A program made the position numbers and the translations under genes. Shown here in pieces: positions 32,497-45,831 of a stretch of 64,000 bases of DNA. The number at the start of each line of letters is the position of its first letter. Within the stretch, counting starts at the first letter, position 1. Location: NCBI GenBank assembly GCA_030789695.1, contig CM061142.1:796007258-796071257 (forward strand), given 5' to 3'. The notes below the pieces were generated by a model, which did no database searches, was not told where the DNA came from, and was given only the letters and a program-made list of their open reading frames with translations. Source of the stretch: Scilla litardierei (Eukaryota > Streptophyta > Magnoliopsida > Asparagales > Asparagaceae).

Positions 32497-35400
32497 ATGT
32501 CGTCGTCTACCACATCATTCAAGATGGACAAGTTCACGGGGAGAAATGTCTTCAATTTTTGGAGACGAAAGATGAAGGCTTTTCTCATGAGAGACAGTTG
32601 CTCACAAATTGACTTTGAGAAAGACAGTTTTTAACATGGACATCATGGAGGCTCAGAAGGCAGAAGTGGAGCTAAAGGCTTTGAGCGCACTGCAGTTATC
32701 ACTTTCAGATGTAGTGCTCAAAAAGGTGTCTGATGAGGCTACTATGAGAAGCTTTGGAAGAAGCTCGAGTCGCTCTATGCAAAGAAGAATATGACGAGCA
32801 GGTTGTACTTGATGCAACAGTTATATGTGCTGAAGATGAGGGAGGGAGCCCACATTAAGGATCACATTGATGCTTTCATAAAGATTATGTGACTTGCGGA
32901 GTATGAGGTTGAACATCTAGGATGAACAGCTGGCGATGATATTGATGTGTTCTTTGACGGATGATTTTGACCCATTGGTGAGGTCCATGGTATATGGACG
33001 TGAATCTTTATCTCTAGAGGAGGTAAAGTTCGCGGTACACTCTGAGGTTCTTCGTGTCAAAGTGACTTCTTGAGAAGGTGGTGATCAAGGGGATGCACTC
33101 TTCATCAGGGAACGTTAGGATTCTAAGGGCGTCCATGGTTCTAGGAAGGATAAGGGTCGTTCAAGATCTATATCACGAGGGCACATGGACATGTGTCACT
33201 TGTGCAGGGAGACAAAACATTGGAAACGAGACTGCCCAAGGCTAAAGAAGAATGGAAAAAGGCACGAATGAGGCTTCTAGTTCTGCCTAAGTAGGAATCA
33301 GTGGCAAGAGCAGTGACAACGGTGAGATACTGATCGCAACTTCATCGAGAGATCTAGGGATCTCATGGCTTTTGGATTCAGGATGTTCTTTCCATATGAC
33401 ACCTCACAGGAGTTGGTTCAGTTCATATTCATCTATAGAAGGTGGCAACATTGTAATGGGAAATAATATAGCCAACAAGACAGTGGGTGTAGGAGAGGTG
33501 CGAATCAAAATGCATGAAGGGGGTCATCAGTACATTTACAGATGTGTGTCTTTTACTAGACTTGAAAAAGAGTCTGATTTCTATTGGAGCTTTAGCAGCA
33601 CTTGGGTGCAGGATGGTGATAGAATGTGAGCTATTGAAAGTTTTCAAGTGTTCACTCATCGTGATAAAAGGAAAGAGGATACAAAACTTATATGTGCTGC
33701 AGGGACACACCGTGGAGGGTGAGGCTAGCATCGCTCAAGGCACATGTGGTATGGCGTTTTCGCTTTGGACATCCAAGTAAGAAGTTATTAGATGTGCTTC
33801 GCAAAAGGAAGCAGATACGGGCCAAAGAGGAGAGATTGGAGTTATGCGAGAAGTGTGTAGAAGGATAGCTGACGAAGACACGCTTTGGGATCGCAGAGCA
33901 TAGCAGCAAAGGGCCAATTGACTACATACATTCGGATGTATGTGGGCCAACTTTTGTACCTACTATTGGATGAGCAAAGTATTTTGTGTCCTTTATTGAT
34001 GATTTCTCGAGGAAGGTGTGGATCTACCTAATGAAATCTAAAGATCCAGTCTTCGAGAAGTTCAAGAATTGGAGAGCCTTGGTTGAAAAGCAGACAGGAA
34101 GACCCGTCATGATTTTAACATTAGACAATGGTGGTGAGTACACCTCGAGGGTGTTTAGAGAATTCTGCAAATCTCAGGGTATATTACGCTTGAAGATCCA
34201 CATTCAAATAGTGTTGCAAAGAGGTTGAACCGTACACTGATGGAGAAGTGCCGATGCTTGAGGCTTACTGTTGGACTTCCTAAGGAATATTAGGGTGAAG
34301 CTGTGTCTACCGCCGTGCATCTCGTGAATAGACTACCATCATCGGTGATTAGTTTCAAAATTCCCGAGGAGGTATGGACATGGAAAACTGGTGATTACTC
34401 GTACTTGAGGATATTTGGTTGCTCTGCCTATTCTTTACAAAAGGAGGACAAGCTAGATTCGAGGGCCAGAAAGGCCATCTTGCTTGGATATCAAGAGGTA
34501 GTAAAGGGATACATGTTGCTTGATCATGTGTCTAAGAAGAGATTCACCAATAGGCATGTCACATTTGATGAGTCGTCTATGGTCAGGCCAGAGATGACTC
34601 ATTCAGATGGTGGACATAGGCCTGAGGAGGTCGATGCTAAGGTCGAGCCACCTACCCTGTTGATAAAGCCATGAGATGCTAAGGCAGGTCAGGACCTGAC
34701 TACCGAGAGAGAGCAGATACAGACAGATCAGATTCAGACTCATGGTGAGATTCATGCACAGAGTCAGCCAGAGGTGCGAAGGTCATTGAGTACTAGGAGA
34801 GAACCCAAGAGATTAGGTGAGTGGAACTATTTTGCTTTTAGTTTTGCATTTGATGATATACAGGCATACGCCCTGAACACAGAGCATGATGTGCCCTTGA
34901 CATTTGATGAAGCCTATACCTCGAGCGTAGTTGCAGAGTGGCAGCTGGAGATGGTAGAGGAGATGAAATCTCTCTACAAGAATGGCACTTAGAAATTGGT
35001 TGAATTGTCCAAGTACAGAAAGGCCATTGGTTACAAGTGGGTATACAAGGTCAAGAAAGGAGATGTCAACGTTTGTAGATATAAAGCTCGATTGGTGACC
35101 AAATGATTCATGCAGAAGAAGGCAAAAGACAACAGTGAGATCTTCTCGCCTGTGGGGAGACACACGTCCATCCGTGTGTAGTTGGCCTTTGTAGCAGCTC
35201 AGAACTTGGAGTTGGAGCAGCTGGATGATAAGATGACGTTCTTACATGAAGAGCCTGAGGAAGAAATCTACATGCACCAGCCTGAAGGCTTCATGATGAA
35301 GGGGCAAGAGCAGAAGGTATGCAAGCTAAAGAAATCATTATGCGGTTTGAAAAAAAGTCTAAGACAGTAATATAAGAGATTTGACACCTTCATGATGAGC

Positions 35401-35608
35401 ATTGGTTTCGAGCGGAGTATAAAGGGCCAATGTGTTTATGTTTGCACACTTGATGCTGGGTCAAGGATATACTTGCTTCTGTACGTTGACGATATGCTGG
35501 TTGCATCACGGGACATGAAGAAAATTAGTAGGTTGAAGGGGAAGCTTGCAGAAGAGTTTGACATGAGGATATGTGACCTGTAAAGAAGATCCTTGGTATG
35601 GAAATTAG
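32497..35608 (+). pseudogene. Second Copia gag-pol, 5' part (gag to reverse transcriptase)
   Basis: The ATG at 32497 opens gag with MDKFTGRNVFNFW. Broken frames follow, then a zinc knuckle CHLCRETKHWKRDC near 33196-33237. Protease shows LDSGCSFHMTP (33370). GAG-pre-integrase and the integrase core follow (FIDDFSRKVWIY at about 33989, LDNGGEYTS at about 34120), then the integrase C-terminal region (34303-34674). Reverse transcriptase retains KWVYKVKKGD, EEEIYMHQPEGF and YVDDML (to 35580). It stops at ILGMEI, where the nested LTR inserts. At least eight stops or frameshifts are present. Confidence 0.85.
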
Positions 35609-37691
35609 TGAAGCGTTTTGGCGGACCCTCAGAGCTGATATCTGTGCACGTCCTATGTCGGAAGGACCACAGAGGCATAAAGCGCAGCGAAAAATAAAAA
35701 CATATTAGGAAAACATTTTAGCTAGGCCCTGAGAGAGACAGAACATATCCCGATCTATGCCAACTTGGGGTGGATCTGACCACCACAAGAGGGATCTATC
35801 CTACTGCGACAAAATTAAATTACACTAAAAAGATTTAAAGAACATACCCGAAATCTCAACCCTGGGGCGGGCAAGATGTACCGAACCGGCTTCTTTCGCT
35901 CATCGTAGCCGAACCGCCTTGACTCGATTCACCCGATCCGCCTTGCACCTTCGAACTGATCCACCCAAGCCAACACCCGCCTCTGAGCCGATCACTTGTG
36001 GTAGAAGGTTTCACTTGAGCAGACCCACGTCTTAGACGTCTGGATCCGAATCCAAAACCCCCTTCGAAGTCTTGCTAGGACTCGTCGGAAGAATAGGAAG
36101 AAGAGATGAAGAATAGTTTAAGCCATAGATCGAGCTTGCTCAAAATTCGGAACTACTCGATAGAAGACTTGGTGTGTTTTTCAACGAAGAGAGTGCACCC
36201 CTATTTATATAGGGAGTCGGCACATCTCTTTTCGTCACGGGCAATGTGGGACAAAACAAAATGAAAGAGAAATTAATTTAGCTAATTGAAGTTAGTAAGC
36301 CTTTCACAAAGGCCAATTTCAACCAGTTAATTCTCCCTCATCATCGAGCTTCAGAAACGATACAAGTTATCATTTCGAAGGTCTTCGAATGGTGAACGCG
36401 TATGAACGAACGGTGACGAATTCTGACTTCCTTTGACCCCTCAGACAACTGCCCAAAGATGAACAAAAAGTCAATTTTCGTAGCCGTCAAATGGGTTTCA
36501 AAAAAACCCGAATTAACTTAAGTTGCGGGCGCGCCCGCTAGGCTTAGCCGACGCGCCCGCCTAAGGCTATGGGCAGCAGGCGGCTCGCTGGACCAGCGGG
36601 CCATGCCAGCAGGTGTGCCCGCTGGTTTAGCAGGTTGCGCCCTCCTCTCCTTGCGGGTGGACCTGTTTGCCCAAGTGGGTCTAACCCACTCTTGCCTATG
36701 ATTGTTTTTGCGTTTCCGGGCTCGTTTGATCTCCGTTTTTGACGCGGTTTAAAACTGCGTTTAGACTGGGACGATCCCATCAATCAAGTAATCCTTTCCA
36801 ATGTTTTTGTTCCTACAAATATTGTTGTAACTAATTTACGACACATTTAATCTTGTTTGCATCGAATGCAACATTGTCCCCATCTACGACTTAGTCTCAC
36901 AACTAGCTTGTGAACTTAACTATTCCATTTCATCGAATGAATTCCTCTTATATATTTTCCTATTACTAAGACACGAATACTATTCGGTGTGAGATCCTAC
37001 AGCCTGACCTTACTACAGGTTGGGGCTCGAAACCCCTAGACGACGGTCACCACGAGCAGCAGTTGTCGTCCCTGTTTCAGAATCATCATAACGTGATCGA
37101 CCCATTGACAAAAGTATCGTTGGGTTCACTTTGACTGTGTAAGTGATGAATACTGTTAGCTATAGTCACTTCATCAAGAATGTGTCTCTGTTGGCCTGGG
37201 TATGGTTTACTGTCAACCCCATTAGACAACATTGGTCAGTATACGACAGTCTTTGTTGTATTCAGGTTGTACATCTTACAATGTACCCCGGCCGAGGATT
37301 AACACAAAGACCATACTGAGCATGTGACACTAACTTCCCTTTAACGGAAGAGACGAATCCCATCTTAGTCATCTATTTGCCTCGAGAGCTTCAGGTGTAA
37401 CCCAACCTAAGATCTTTCAGCAGGCCTAGCCTCGAAGCTAGATCATAGGTCTAAGCGACACTGTTCACTCACAGGTTCGTATAAATGAATTTAGGTCTTA
37501 AAGACCAGCTTACCTATCATCACCCTAGAGTTATTATAGACAGTTTAGTTAAAGTTAATCGTATAATAACTCTAAGTTGGTCGTTCAGTGAACTCATTCT
37601 CCAATGACCACCAGTGTCTTGTCTCCGACTTCACCAAGTTGAATGACTATGAGTTCATAATTACCCCATGGTAAGACAAAGACACAGTGGT

Positions 37692-39414
37692 TGTAGTGCC
37701 CTGCGGTAGCTACTGCACACGTACTAGAGGGGGGTGAATAGTACTTAATATAATCAAGGTAGTTATTCCTAATTATTGTGCAAGAAACAAACGACAATGC
37801 AGAATTAAACAACTATCAACAAGAATTAATACATACGCAAACAAACAATATTACTGGGTTCGGATCCACCCAAGTCTCCCCGACTTGTTCCCGGTGATCC
37901 TACGTTCCAACCACCCGGATCCACTCCGGATACTTGAGTTAGCAACCCTAACTCAAGATTTCCACTATGAAATACTTGTGAACAACCTCCACAAGTCAAA
38001 TCATACAAAAGACATGTGACTCCCACAAACCGGGATCACAACCTCTCTCACAACCGAGAGACACAATTCAAATACGATTGAAATGAAATAAACTCTTACC
38101 TTACAAAATCCTATGCCTTGAGTATACTTACCAAATTAGGGCAATGATGGATTTTGAGGAAGAGGATGTCACCAAACCCTAGCTTCAAGAAGATGACAAG
38201 CAATGGAAGCCTAGGGTGGAGTATGGTGACTTGGATCAAGCTCTTGGCTTGAAAGGCTCACAATCAATGAATCTCTCTTTTGAAATAAGAGTGAGAGAGA
38301 GAGATTCAAGAGAGGAGAGAAAGCTTTAGAATGGAGTTTATTTGCTTCTCTTTGATTCTCAAATATCTCAAATGATCAGCCTTGAAACTTATGAAAGAGC
38401 CCCTCCAACTATATATAGGATAGAGGAGAGAGAGAGAGAAAAACGTTTCAAGAAAGTCTTCAACGGCTCTATTCTGAACCAGACTAGTCGGTCAAAGAAG
38501 GATCACTGACCGACTAGTTCATCAACTAGTCGGTCGGTGATACAACATAGACCGACTAACGGTAGAACAGCCAAGAAGTCGAAGTACAGGCAAAGACAAC
38601 TAGTCGGTCTAAGATGACCTGCCGACCGACTAGTTCCACAACTAGTCGGTCGGTGAATGATCTTTGACCGACTAACAGTCGAAATAGAGTAGGATGACTT
38701 CAAGATGAATTAGTCGGTTTAAGAACAAATGCTGACCGACTAGTTTCTCAACTAGTCGGTCGACAAACGTTCTTTGACCGACTAACTCGAAACAGTAACG
38801 CAGGCTGTACAGAGACAAGCTCAACTAGTCGGTCCAAGAAGGATTCCTAACCGACTAGATCGTCATCTAGTCGGTCGGTGACTCTTCTTTGACCGACTAA
38901 TTGATCAACCTGGAAAGAGCTGAATATAACAAGGCATCTAGTCGGTTCATGTAGAGTTGCTGACCGACTAGATCGTCATCTAGTCGGTTGGTAACTCTTC
39001 TTGAACCAACTAACATGCACTCGAAGCCGAGGGAAGAAGCGATAGTCTTCGGGAAAGTTTCTAATGGCTTCTATGAATATCCTAGCTCTAAGATATGAGC
39101 GAAATGAAGTATATAAAGTAAGTCCTACTCAAGGCTTAACATTCTAATCTATGAAGCTAGAAGACTATAAATTAAACCTTACGAGCCATCTTCAAAGCTT
39201 CAATCTTCATTCCTCTTGACTTCAATATTGCTCCTTGAGCTTCAACGAAGCTCCAGGCACACGATCACGCGTATTGAGAAGTCTTGAGGCGTCGCTTTTG
39301 ATGTTCGTATTCTTTTGACGACGATCTCCATAACTGCGCTCACAAATAAGTTAGTATACATTATTTATGTTTGCTCATCATCCAAAACCAAATCCGGGGA
39401 ATCATATCACAACA
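37692..39414 (-). repeat. Left LTR (3' LTR) of the gag-only Copia element
   Basis: Starts TGTAGTGCCC and ends ATATCACAACA. Contains the TAGTCGGTC repeat block (38484-39012) and a TATATATAGG promoter word on the minus strand (about 38405-38417). Confidence 0.85.
38484..39012. repeat. TAGTCGGTC-type repeats with inverted halves
   Basis: About five degenerate units of roughly 110 bp. Each has the word ACTAGTCGGTC followed by ACCGACTAGTT and another ACTAGTCGGTCGGT, then TTTGACCGACTAAC. The alternating orientations predict strong stem-loops in the LTR transcript. The same block recurs at 43667-44190 in the other LTR. Confidence 0.8.
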
Positions 39415-40631
39415 TTCTCCCCCTTTTTGGTGATGACAAACCAACATAAATAATAATCAATAATAATGATTCAATTGAAATTTACTTACTCCCCCTGCAT
39501 TGATGACACGTTAGTTCCATATTCAATAATATTCATATGCATCAAGCAGCGAGGTAAATATAAAATATGAATCCTACTATTACACATATAGGATCTAAAT
39601 CCATTTTATATCTTTACTCCACCTGAATCTAACACATCAAATTAGATTCATGGTAAATTCCTTTGAATTATTAATTAGCACATTGTCATTATGATATCTC
39701 TCCCCCTTTGGCATTAGCAAAAAGAGCGGGAGGAGACAAAACCAATGGCTAAAAAATAACGCATGGGAGTCGAAGAATACGACCAAGGCCCAAAATAACA
39801 CCAATGCTAAATATCAAATGCAAAATACCGAATTAAAGCAAAGCGTGTCAAGGAGACCAAAGTCGAAAAACGGAAACCGAAATCATCAAACCATAGGCGA
39901 AATACGAAATACGAAATCATCTAGCCATAGGCGAAACTCGAAAACCAAAATCATAAAATCATCGGCGAAAATCAGAAAACGAAATCACCAAGCCATAGGC
40001 GAAAATCGAAATACGAAATCATCAAAACTCAAATCGATTTCACTTATTGAGTTTTGGAACATACTCTCCAAAATCAATAGAACGCATGGAAAACAATTCT
40101 ATGTTTCCATAGAAAGAATTCTATTAAATCCATAAAATCGTCGAACGACGAGATCAACATCAGAGACAAAAATAATCCGATGTGCATACCAAATGTAGCA
40201 TGCAAGAATGTTATGCCAAAAATAGATAGAACATCATATAACAATGGCATACACTAATCTAGCATACCAAATGAAGCAAAATGATACCAATCGTAATATA
40301 TTCTACCAATGGATACCAATATGAATCAAAAATATGAACATACTTACAACATTAAGCTCCCCCTACTTTGGTGCATCACTCAAGCACCATCAACTCCAAT
40401 CGAATGAAAATCCTTGCAAATCACGGAGTTGGTAGGGTTGGTATCTCATGGTGGATTTAACCTAGAGAATATAATTTTGGTATCCAAAAATCTTTTTGGA
40501 TCATATGGGTTAGGCAATAAATTTAGCTAACTAAATTCAAATTAAATGTAACCCATACATACCACAATTGCTTTGGTACCCATAAAATGAAATTAAACTT
40601 ATGGTACCAAGCAATGAAGGGTCAAAGGGAA
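39415..40631. other. Non-coding 3' interior of the gag-only Copia element
   Basis: This replaces pol. It contains several CTCCCCCTTT words (complement of purine tracts) and a stretch of about 39-bp repeats built on GAAATCATCAAGCCATAGGCG (39880-40030). There is no frame with homology to integrase or reverse transcriptase. Confidence 0.7.
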
Positions 40632-42849
40632 CTACCCCTTCGGAAACCAAGTCCAAGAGGAACTTGATTTCCCAACATAATCATCATTCAAAATAACATC
40701 ATTTATAAATGATTTCACATACAAATTCTTCTCATGCATGCTTGTGTTCTTCGGACCCCAAATAGTGTATGTCTTGGGAGTCCTAATCCTATTGGGAGCA
40801 TGCATACGTTGTTGATTTCTATGTGATGCATGTCGTGGGTAAGCATATGGCATGCGATGCAATGGTGAATGACGATAATTATTCATATGAGAATGAGGAT
40901 GAACATATGGATGTGGAGGAACACGTGCATGAGTGTGTCTCACATGGTGTGCACGTGCTCGTGGGTGCGGAGCATAAAAATCATCATTTGTGCTAACATG
41001 TGGGGTAGGATGTGTGTTCCTACGTGGCATGGTATACATGTAAGCATGACCCTTCTTTGGAGGTCCACCCAAAGTGGGTTTCTTTCCAAATGGGGGCGTG
41101 TTCCTAGCGGAAGCACCATTGGTAGAAGATCTACCCATGACGTGTTTACTTACACTAGTAGAAGCATCGGAAGATGGCCTAACAAAGGTGGCGGACGATT
41201 TGGATGACTCTCCCATCTTATACCCCCAAACCAATGTGATGATTGGCCGGAGGTAAGTCATTTAGGATATCATCCAACTTGCCCTTACCTTTGTTGAATT
41301 CATGAATTCGGCCTAATGTGCTCTCATGCTTCTCGGTGAGAGAATGCAAAGAAGCATCCAAAGTGGACACTTGCGATGCGAGTGCACAAACACGTGACTT
41401 GAGATTTTTATTCTCAATACTCAAAGTTGAGATTTGAGACGTCAAATCCGCTATCACATGTTCATCCGAATCCTCGATATGAACATGCTCAAGTTGAGAC
41501 TTGAGATTTTCAATCTCATTTCTCAACCCATCAACAACGGTGTCATTGTTGACGAGGAAAGGCTTAGGCGAGTTTTTAAGACTATCTAATTCATTTTTAG
41601 TCTTCATAAACTTAGTAGCCATATTAGAAAACTTATTCCATAGTTGTTCATTGGTTATTCTAAGTTCATCATTGGTTACCTCTTCGCCTTCATCCTCGCT
41701 TCCATCCTCGCTTTCATCGGAGGAAGTCTCTTCATCACAATCCTCTTTTCCCATAAAGCACGTGTGTGCAATATCCACTCTTTCATTGTCCGACTCTCCA
41801 CTTGAGGAGTCGGAGTCGGTGAAGGTACCTACAAGTCCTTCCTTGTTCTTTCTCGACTTGTCGTGCTTGGATGCCTTCCACTTCCCCTTATGTTTGTAGA
41901 GAGGACAATCCGGCTTGATATGTCCTGGCTTATTGCATTTATAACACACGGGAGTAGAAGCATTAGTCGAAATAAATTTTGATTTACGATTCAACTTACC
42001 TTGTCAGAAGAATCGGATGAATTTCTTTGCCATATTGGCCAATGCTTCCATGTCCAATTCTTCGTCCGCTTCTTCTTCCGAATCTTCATCATCGGTAGAT
42101 GGAGCGGCCTTGAATGCAATTGCCTTTTTCTTTGGCTCGTCTTGCTTCAAGTACGCCTTCATCTTTTCCCTCATCCGGATCTTACTATCCTTGCGTACCT
42201 CATAAGACAACAAGGTACCCATTAGTTGTACTACGGTATATTTATTCATGTCATTACCTTCCTCGATGGCGAAGGTACGCTTCTCCCAACAAGAAGGAAG
42301 TCCATCGATTATCTTCGAGACTTTCTCCTTTTGGGTGTAGGTCTTCCCAAGAGCTTCCAAGTTGTTTGATATATCCACGAAGCGAGCGTAATAATCCTTC
42401 ATGGTTTCGCCCTGCTCCATATGAAACAACTCAAATTCTTTATTAGCAACGACGAGTTTAGAATCTTTTACCGTACTCGATCCTTCGTGCAATATGAGGA
42501 GTTGGTTCCATATTTGATATGCACTCTTACATGTGCATATCTTGTTGAAGTTCTCGGGCTCCAACGCACAATTCAAGGCATTCATTGCCTTGGCATTGGC
42601 TACTTCCGCGGCGACCTCCGCGGGGGTCCACTTCGCGAAATCTTCTTCGGAAGGCTCGACATACTCCGTCATGGTGGCTCTCCATAGAGAAGCGCTCTGG
42701 AGGAAAATTTGCATCCGGCATTTCCAGTACCCGTAGTTGGTATCGTTGAAGTGTGGAGGCCTGACGGAGGATAGTCCTTCCATAACTGAAGAAGCTCCAT
42801 CGCGGTTCTTGAAGACGTTGTAGTCGTTGTTCGTCATAGCTTTGAACAT
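40632..42849 (-). pseudogene. Gag of the SIRE/Maximus-like element with zinc knuckle and coiled coil
   Basis: The minus-strand start at 42849 encodes an N-terminal gag domain with FNDTNYGYWKCRMQIFL and a UBN2 region, followed by Lys- and Glu-rich segments. A TGA at 42004-42006 interrupts the frame, which then continues unchanged into a zinc knuckle CYKCNKPGHIKPDC (about 41946-41905), a highly acidic Ser/Asp/Glu region and a leucine-rich coiled coil, ending at 41218. A further overlapping frame (41261-40632) is rich in His, Arg, Pro and Tyr and appears to be the frameshifted extension. Long gag proteins with an acidic and coiled-coil tail are usual for SIRE/Maximus. The element has no pol. Confidence 0.8.
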
Positions 42850-42863
42850 ATAGCTTTAACCTT

Positions 42864-42878
42864 GGCTCTGATACCAAT
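42864..42878 (-). other. Primer binding site of the gag-only Copia element
   Basis: GGCTCTGATACCAAT on the plus strand is the complement of ATTGGTATCAGAGCC, the plant initiator tRNA-Met primer site. It directly abuts the LTR start at 42879. Confidence 0.85.
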
Positions 42879-44600
42879 TGTAGTGCCCTGCGGTAGCTAC
42901 TGCACACGTACTAGTGGGGGGGGGAATATTACTTAAAATAATCAAGGTAGTTATTCCTAATTATTGTGCAAGAAACAAACGACAATGCGGAATTAAACAA
43001 CTATCAACAAGAATTAATACATACGCAAACAAACAATATTACTGGGTTCGGATCCACCCAAGTCTCCTCGACTTGTTCCCGGTGATCCTACGTCCCAACC
43101 ACCCGGATCCCCTCCGGATACTTGAGTTAGCAACCCTAACTCAAGATTTCCACTATGAAATACTTGTGAACAATCTTCACAAGTCAAATCATACAAAAGA
43201 CATGTGACTCCCACAAACCGGGATCACAACCTCTCTCACAACCGAGAGACACAATTCAAATACGATTGAAATGAAATAAACTCTTACCTTACAAAATCCT
43301 ATGCCTTGAGTATACTTACCAAATTAGGGCAATGATGGATTTTGAGGAAGAGGATGTCACCAAACCCTAGCTTCAAGAAGATGACCAGCAATGGAAGCCT
43401 AGGGTGGAGTATGGTTACTAGGATCAAGCTCTTGGCTTGAAAGGCTCACAATCAATGAATCTCTCTTTTGAAATAAGAGTGAGAGAGAGAGATTCAAGAG
43501 AGGAGAGAAAGCTTTAGAATGGAGTTTATTTGCTTCTCTTTGATTCTCAAATATCTCAAATGATCAGCCTTGAAACTTATGAAAGAGCCCCTCCAACTAT
43601 ATATAGGATAGAGGAGAGAGGGAGAGAAACGTTTCAAGAAAGTCTCCAACGGCTCTATTCTGAACCAGACTAGTCGGTCAAAGAAGGATCACTGACCGAC
43701 TAGTTCATCAACTAGTTGGTCGGTGATACAACGTAGACCGACTAACGGTAGAACAGCCAAGAAGTCGAAGTACAGGCAAAGACAACTAGTCGGTTTAAGA
43801 AAACCTGCCGACCGACTAGTTCCACAACTAGTCGGTCGGTGAATGATCTTTGACCGACTAACAGTCGAAATAGAGTAGGATGACTTCAAGATGAATTAGT
43901 CGGTTTAAGAACAGATGCTGACCGACTAGTTTCTCAACTAGTCGGTCGACAAACGTTCTTTGACCGACTAACTCGAAACAGTAACTCAGGCTGTACAGAG
44001 ACAAGCTCAACTAGTCGGTCTAAGAAGGATTCCTAACCGACTAGATCGTCATCTAGTCGGTCAGTGACTCTTCTTTGACCGACTAATTGATCAACCTGGA
44101 AAGAGCTGAATATAGCAAGGCATCTAGTCGGTTCATGTAGAGTTGCTGACCGACTAGATCGTCATCTAGTCGGTTGGTAACTCTTCTTGAACCAACTAAC
44201 ATGCACTCGAAGCCGAGGGAAGAAGCGATAGTCTTCGGGAAAGTTTCTAATGGCTTCTATGAATATCCTAGCTCTAAGATATGAGTGAAATGAAGTATAT
44301 AAAGTAAGTCCTACTCAAGGCTTAACATTCTAATCTATGAAGCTAGAAGACTATAAATTAAACCTTACGAGCCATCTTCAAAGCTTCAATCTTCATTCCT
44401 CTTGACTTCAATATTGCTCCTTGAGCTTCAACGAAGCTCCAGGCACACGATCACGCGTATTGAGAAGTCTTGAGGCGTCGCTTTTGATGTTCGTATTCTT
44501 TTGGCGACGATCTCCATAACTGCGCTCATAAATAAGTTAGTATACATTATTTATGTTTGCTCATCATCCAAAACCAAATCCGGGGAATCATATCACAACA
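42879..44600 (-). repeat. Right LTR (5' LTR) of the gag-only Copia element
   Basis: 1,722 bp, nearly identical to 37692-39414, with the same start, end and repeat block. Confidence 0.85.
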
Positions 44601-44864
44601 GTGGTCTGTCCGATGTGCCGATATCCAGTTCTCAACACATCTATAACCACGAACCGTTTAAGACTTAAGTTTCTATTCGGTCACTTACTACTCATAATCG
44701 AGATCTTATCTGGATACGTAAAGACCTAACTATAAGTCTAAGGAAATTATCTAAGTATATGATTCAACGAATTCATACTTAGGATAATTGATACCATATA
44801 ATATCTTAACAAGATGTATACTAAGGATAAATTACCTTATGGGCATATATCCTCCTACAATCAG

Positions 44865-45693
44865 CATAGATAGAAAGAAGGGGGAGTTAAGGTTGAGCCA
44901 GTAGGGAAACATAACGAAAGTCCTAGCACACTATGGAATGGAGAAGGCGAAACCTATCACCACACCACTAGGAGCTCACTTCCAACTTTCTGTGAGACTA
45001 TCACCTAGCACCGACGAGGAGGCACGCTACATATCTACAGTCCCATATGCTAGCATCGTGGAAAGTTTGATGCATGCTATGTTTTGTACATGTCCAAACT
45101 TAGCCCAGGTAGTTGGAGTTGTCAGAAGATAAATGGCGAATCCAGGAAAGGGACACTGGCAGGCTATGAAATGGATACTAAGATATCTAAAGGGAATGAC
45201 TAGCGTTGGTTTGTGTTTCGATAAGTGAGACTGGTTGGTGATATCTGGATTCTGTGATTCAGATTGTGCAGGTGACAGAGACAGAAGGAGATCTACCACT
45301 GGGTATGTGTTCACCTTGGGCACTGCCGCGATATAATGAAGATCGATCCTTCAATCCATTGTAGCACTGTCAACTATGGAGGTAAAACTGATAGCTGCAG
45401 TTGAGGTGATTGAGGAAGGTAAGTACCTGAGGAGTCTACTGATAGACTTGGGTTTACTGCAAGAAGTAACGAAGGTCTATTGCGATAGTCAGAGTGCAAT
45501 TCACTTGGTGGAGCATCAGGCCTACAGTTTGAGAACCAATCATATAGAAGTGCTGGACTTCTTTCTTCAAGAAGAGAAGAAGGTGATAGCAATGGAGAAG
45601 GTCTCGACGGATCACAATCCTGTAGATATGCTCACGAAGATCGTTCCCGTAGTTAAGCTCAGTCATTGCTTGAGTTTGATCTATACATGGTGA
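44865..45693 (+). pseudogene. Second Copia pol, 3' part (end of reverse transcriptase and RNase H)
   Basis: It continues the frame interrupted at 35608 with IDRKKGELRLSQ and a stop, then KPITTPLGAHFQLS. RNase H follows with YCDSQSAIHL and HNPVDMLTK near the end. Stops occur at about 44900 and 45130. Continuity with 35608 across the insert is shown by the matching 5-bp duplication and by the normal protein order. Confidence 0.8.
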
Positions 45694-45831
45694 GTGGTTG
45701 ATGTTTTTCCGTTGTCATGAGAGTTTCGTAAATTCTAGATCTAGGTAGAGATGTTTAGTATTTGGGTAGAGTTTCTATAGAGAGATTGAATTTGCGATGG
45801 TTGTTAAGGAAGTTTGAAGCAGGGTAGAGTT

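Larger units (their letters stand above)
37692..44600 (-). mobile_element. Gag-only SIRE/Maximus-like Copia element
   Basis: Two LTRs of about 1.72 kb (37692-39414 and 42879-44600) flank a 3.46-kb interior. The target duplication GTGGT (37687-37691, 44601-44605) is exact. On the minus strand the primer site TTGGTATCAGAGC abuts the right LTR (about 42864-42878), and the left LTR is preceded by the purine tract AAAAAGGGGGAGAA (about 39415-39428). Additional purine-tract-like repeats (near 39492, 39705 and 40365 on the complement) are typical of this lineage. The interior encodes gag but no protease, integrase or reverse transcriptase, so mobilisation must have been in trans. I count about 25 differences between the LTRs, roughly 1.5 percent, which makes it one of the youngest insertions here. 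Confidence 0.85.
35609..44859 (-). mobile_element. Solo LTR (about 2.3 kb) inserted in the Copia reverse transcriptase, itself interrupted
   Basis: The insertion begins TGAAGCG at 35609 and ends CTCCTACA at 44859, with a target duplication ATTAG (35604-35608) / ATCAG (44860-44864). After removing the nested 37692-44600 element, 2,337 bp remain with no primer site, interior or second LTR, so it is a solo LTR. On the minus strand it starts TGTAGGAGGATATATG and has a TATA box CCTATATAAATAGGGG near 36200-36215 upstream of its R-U5 end, giving a minus orientation. The TGTAGGAGGATATATGCCC start resembles Copia LTRs of the Maximus/SIRE type by recollection, not by search. Confidence 0.75.
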
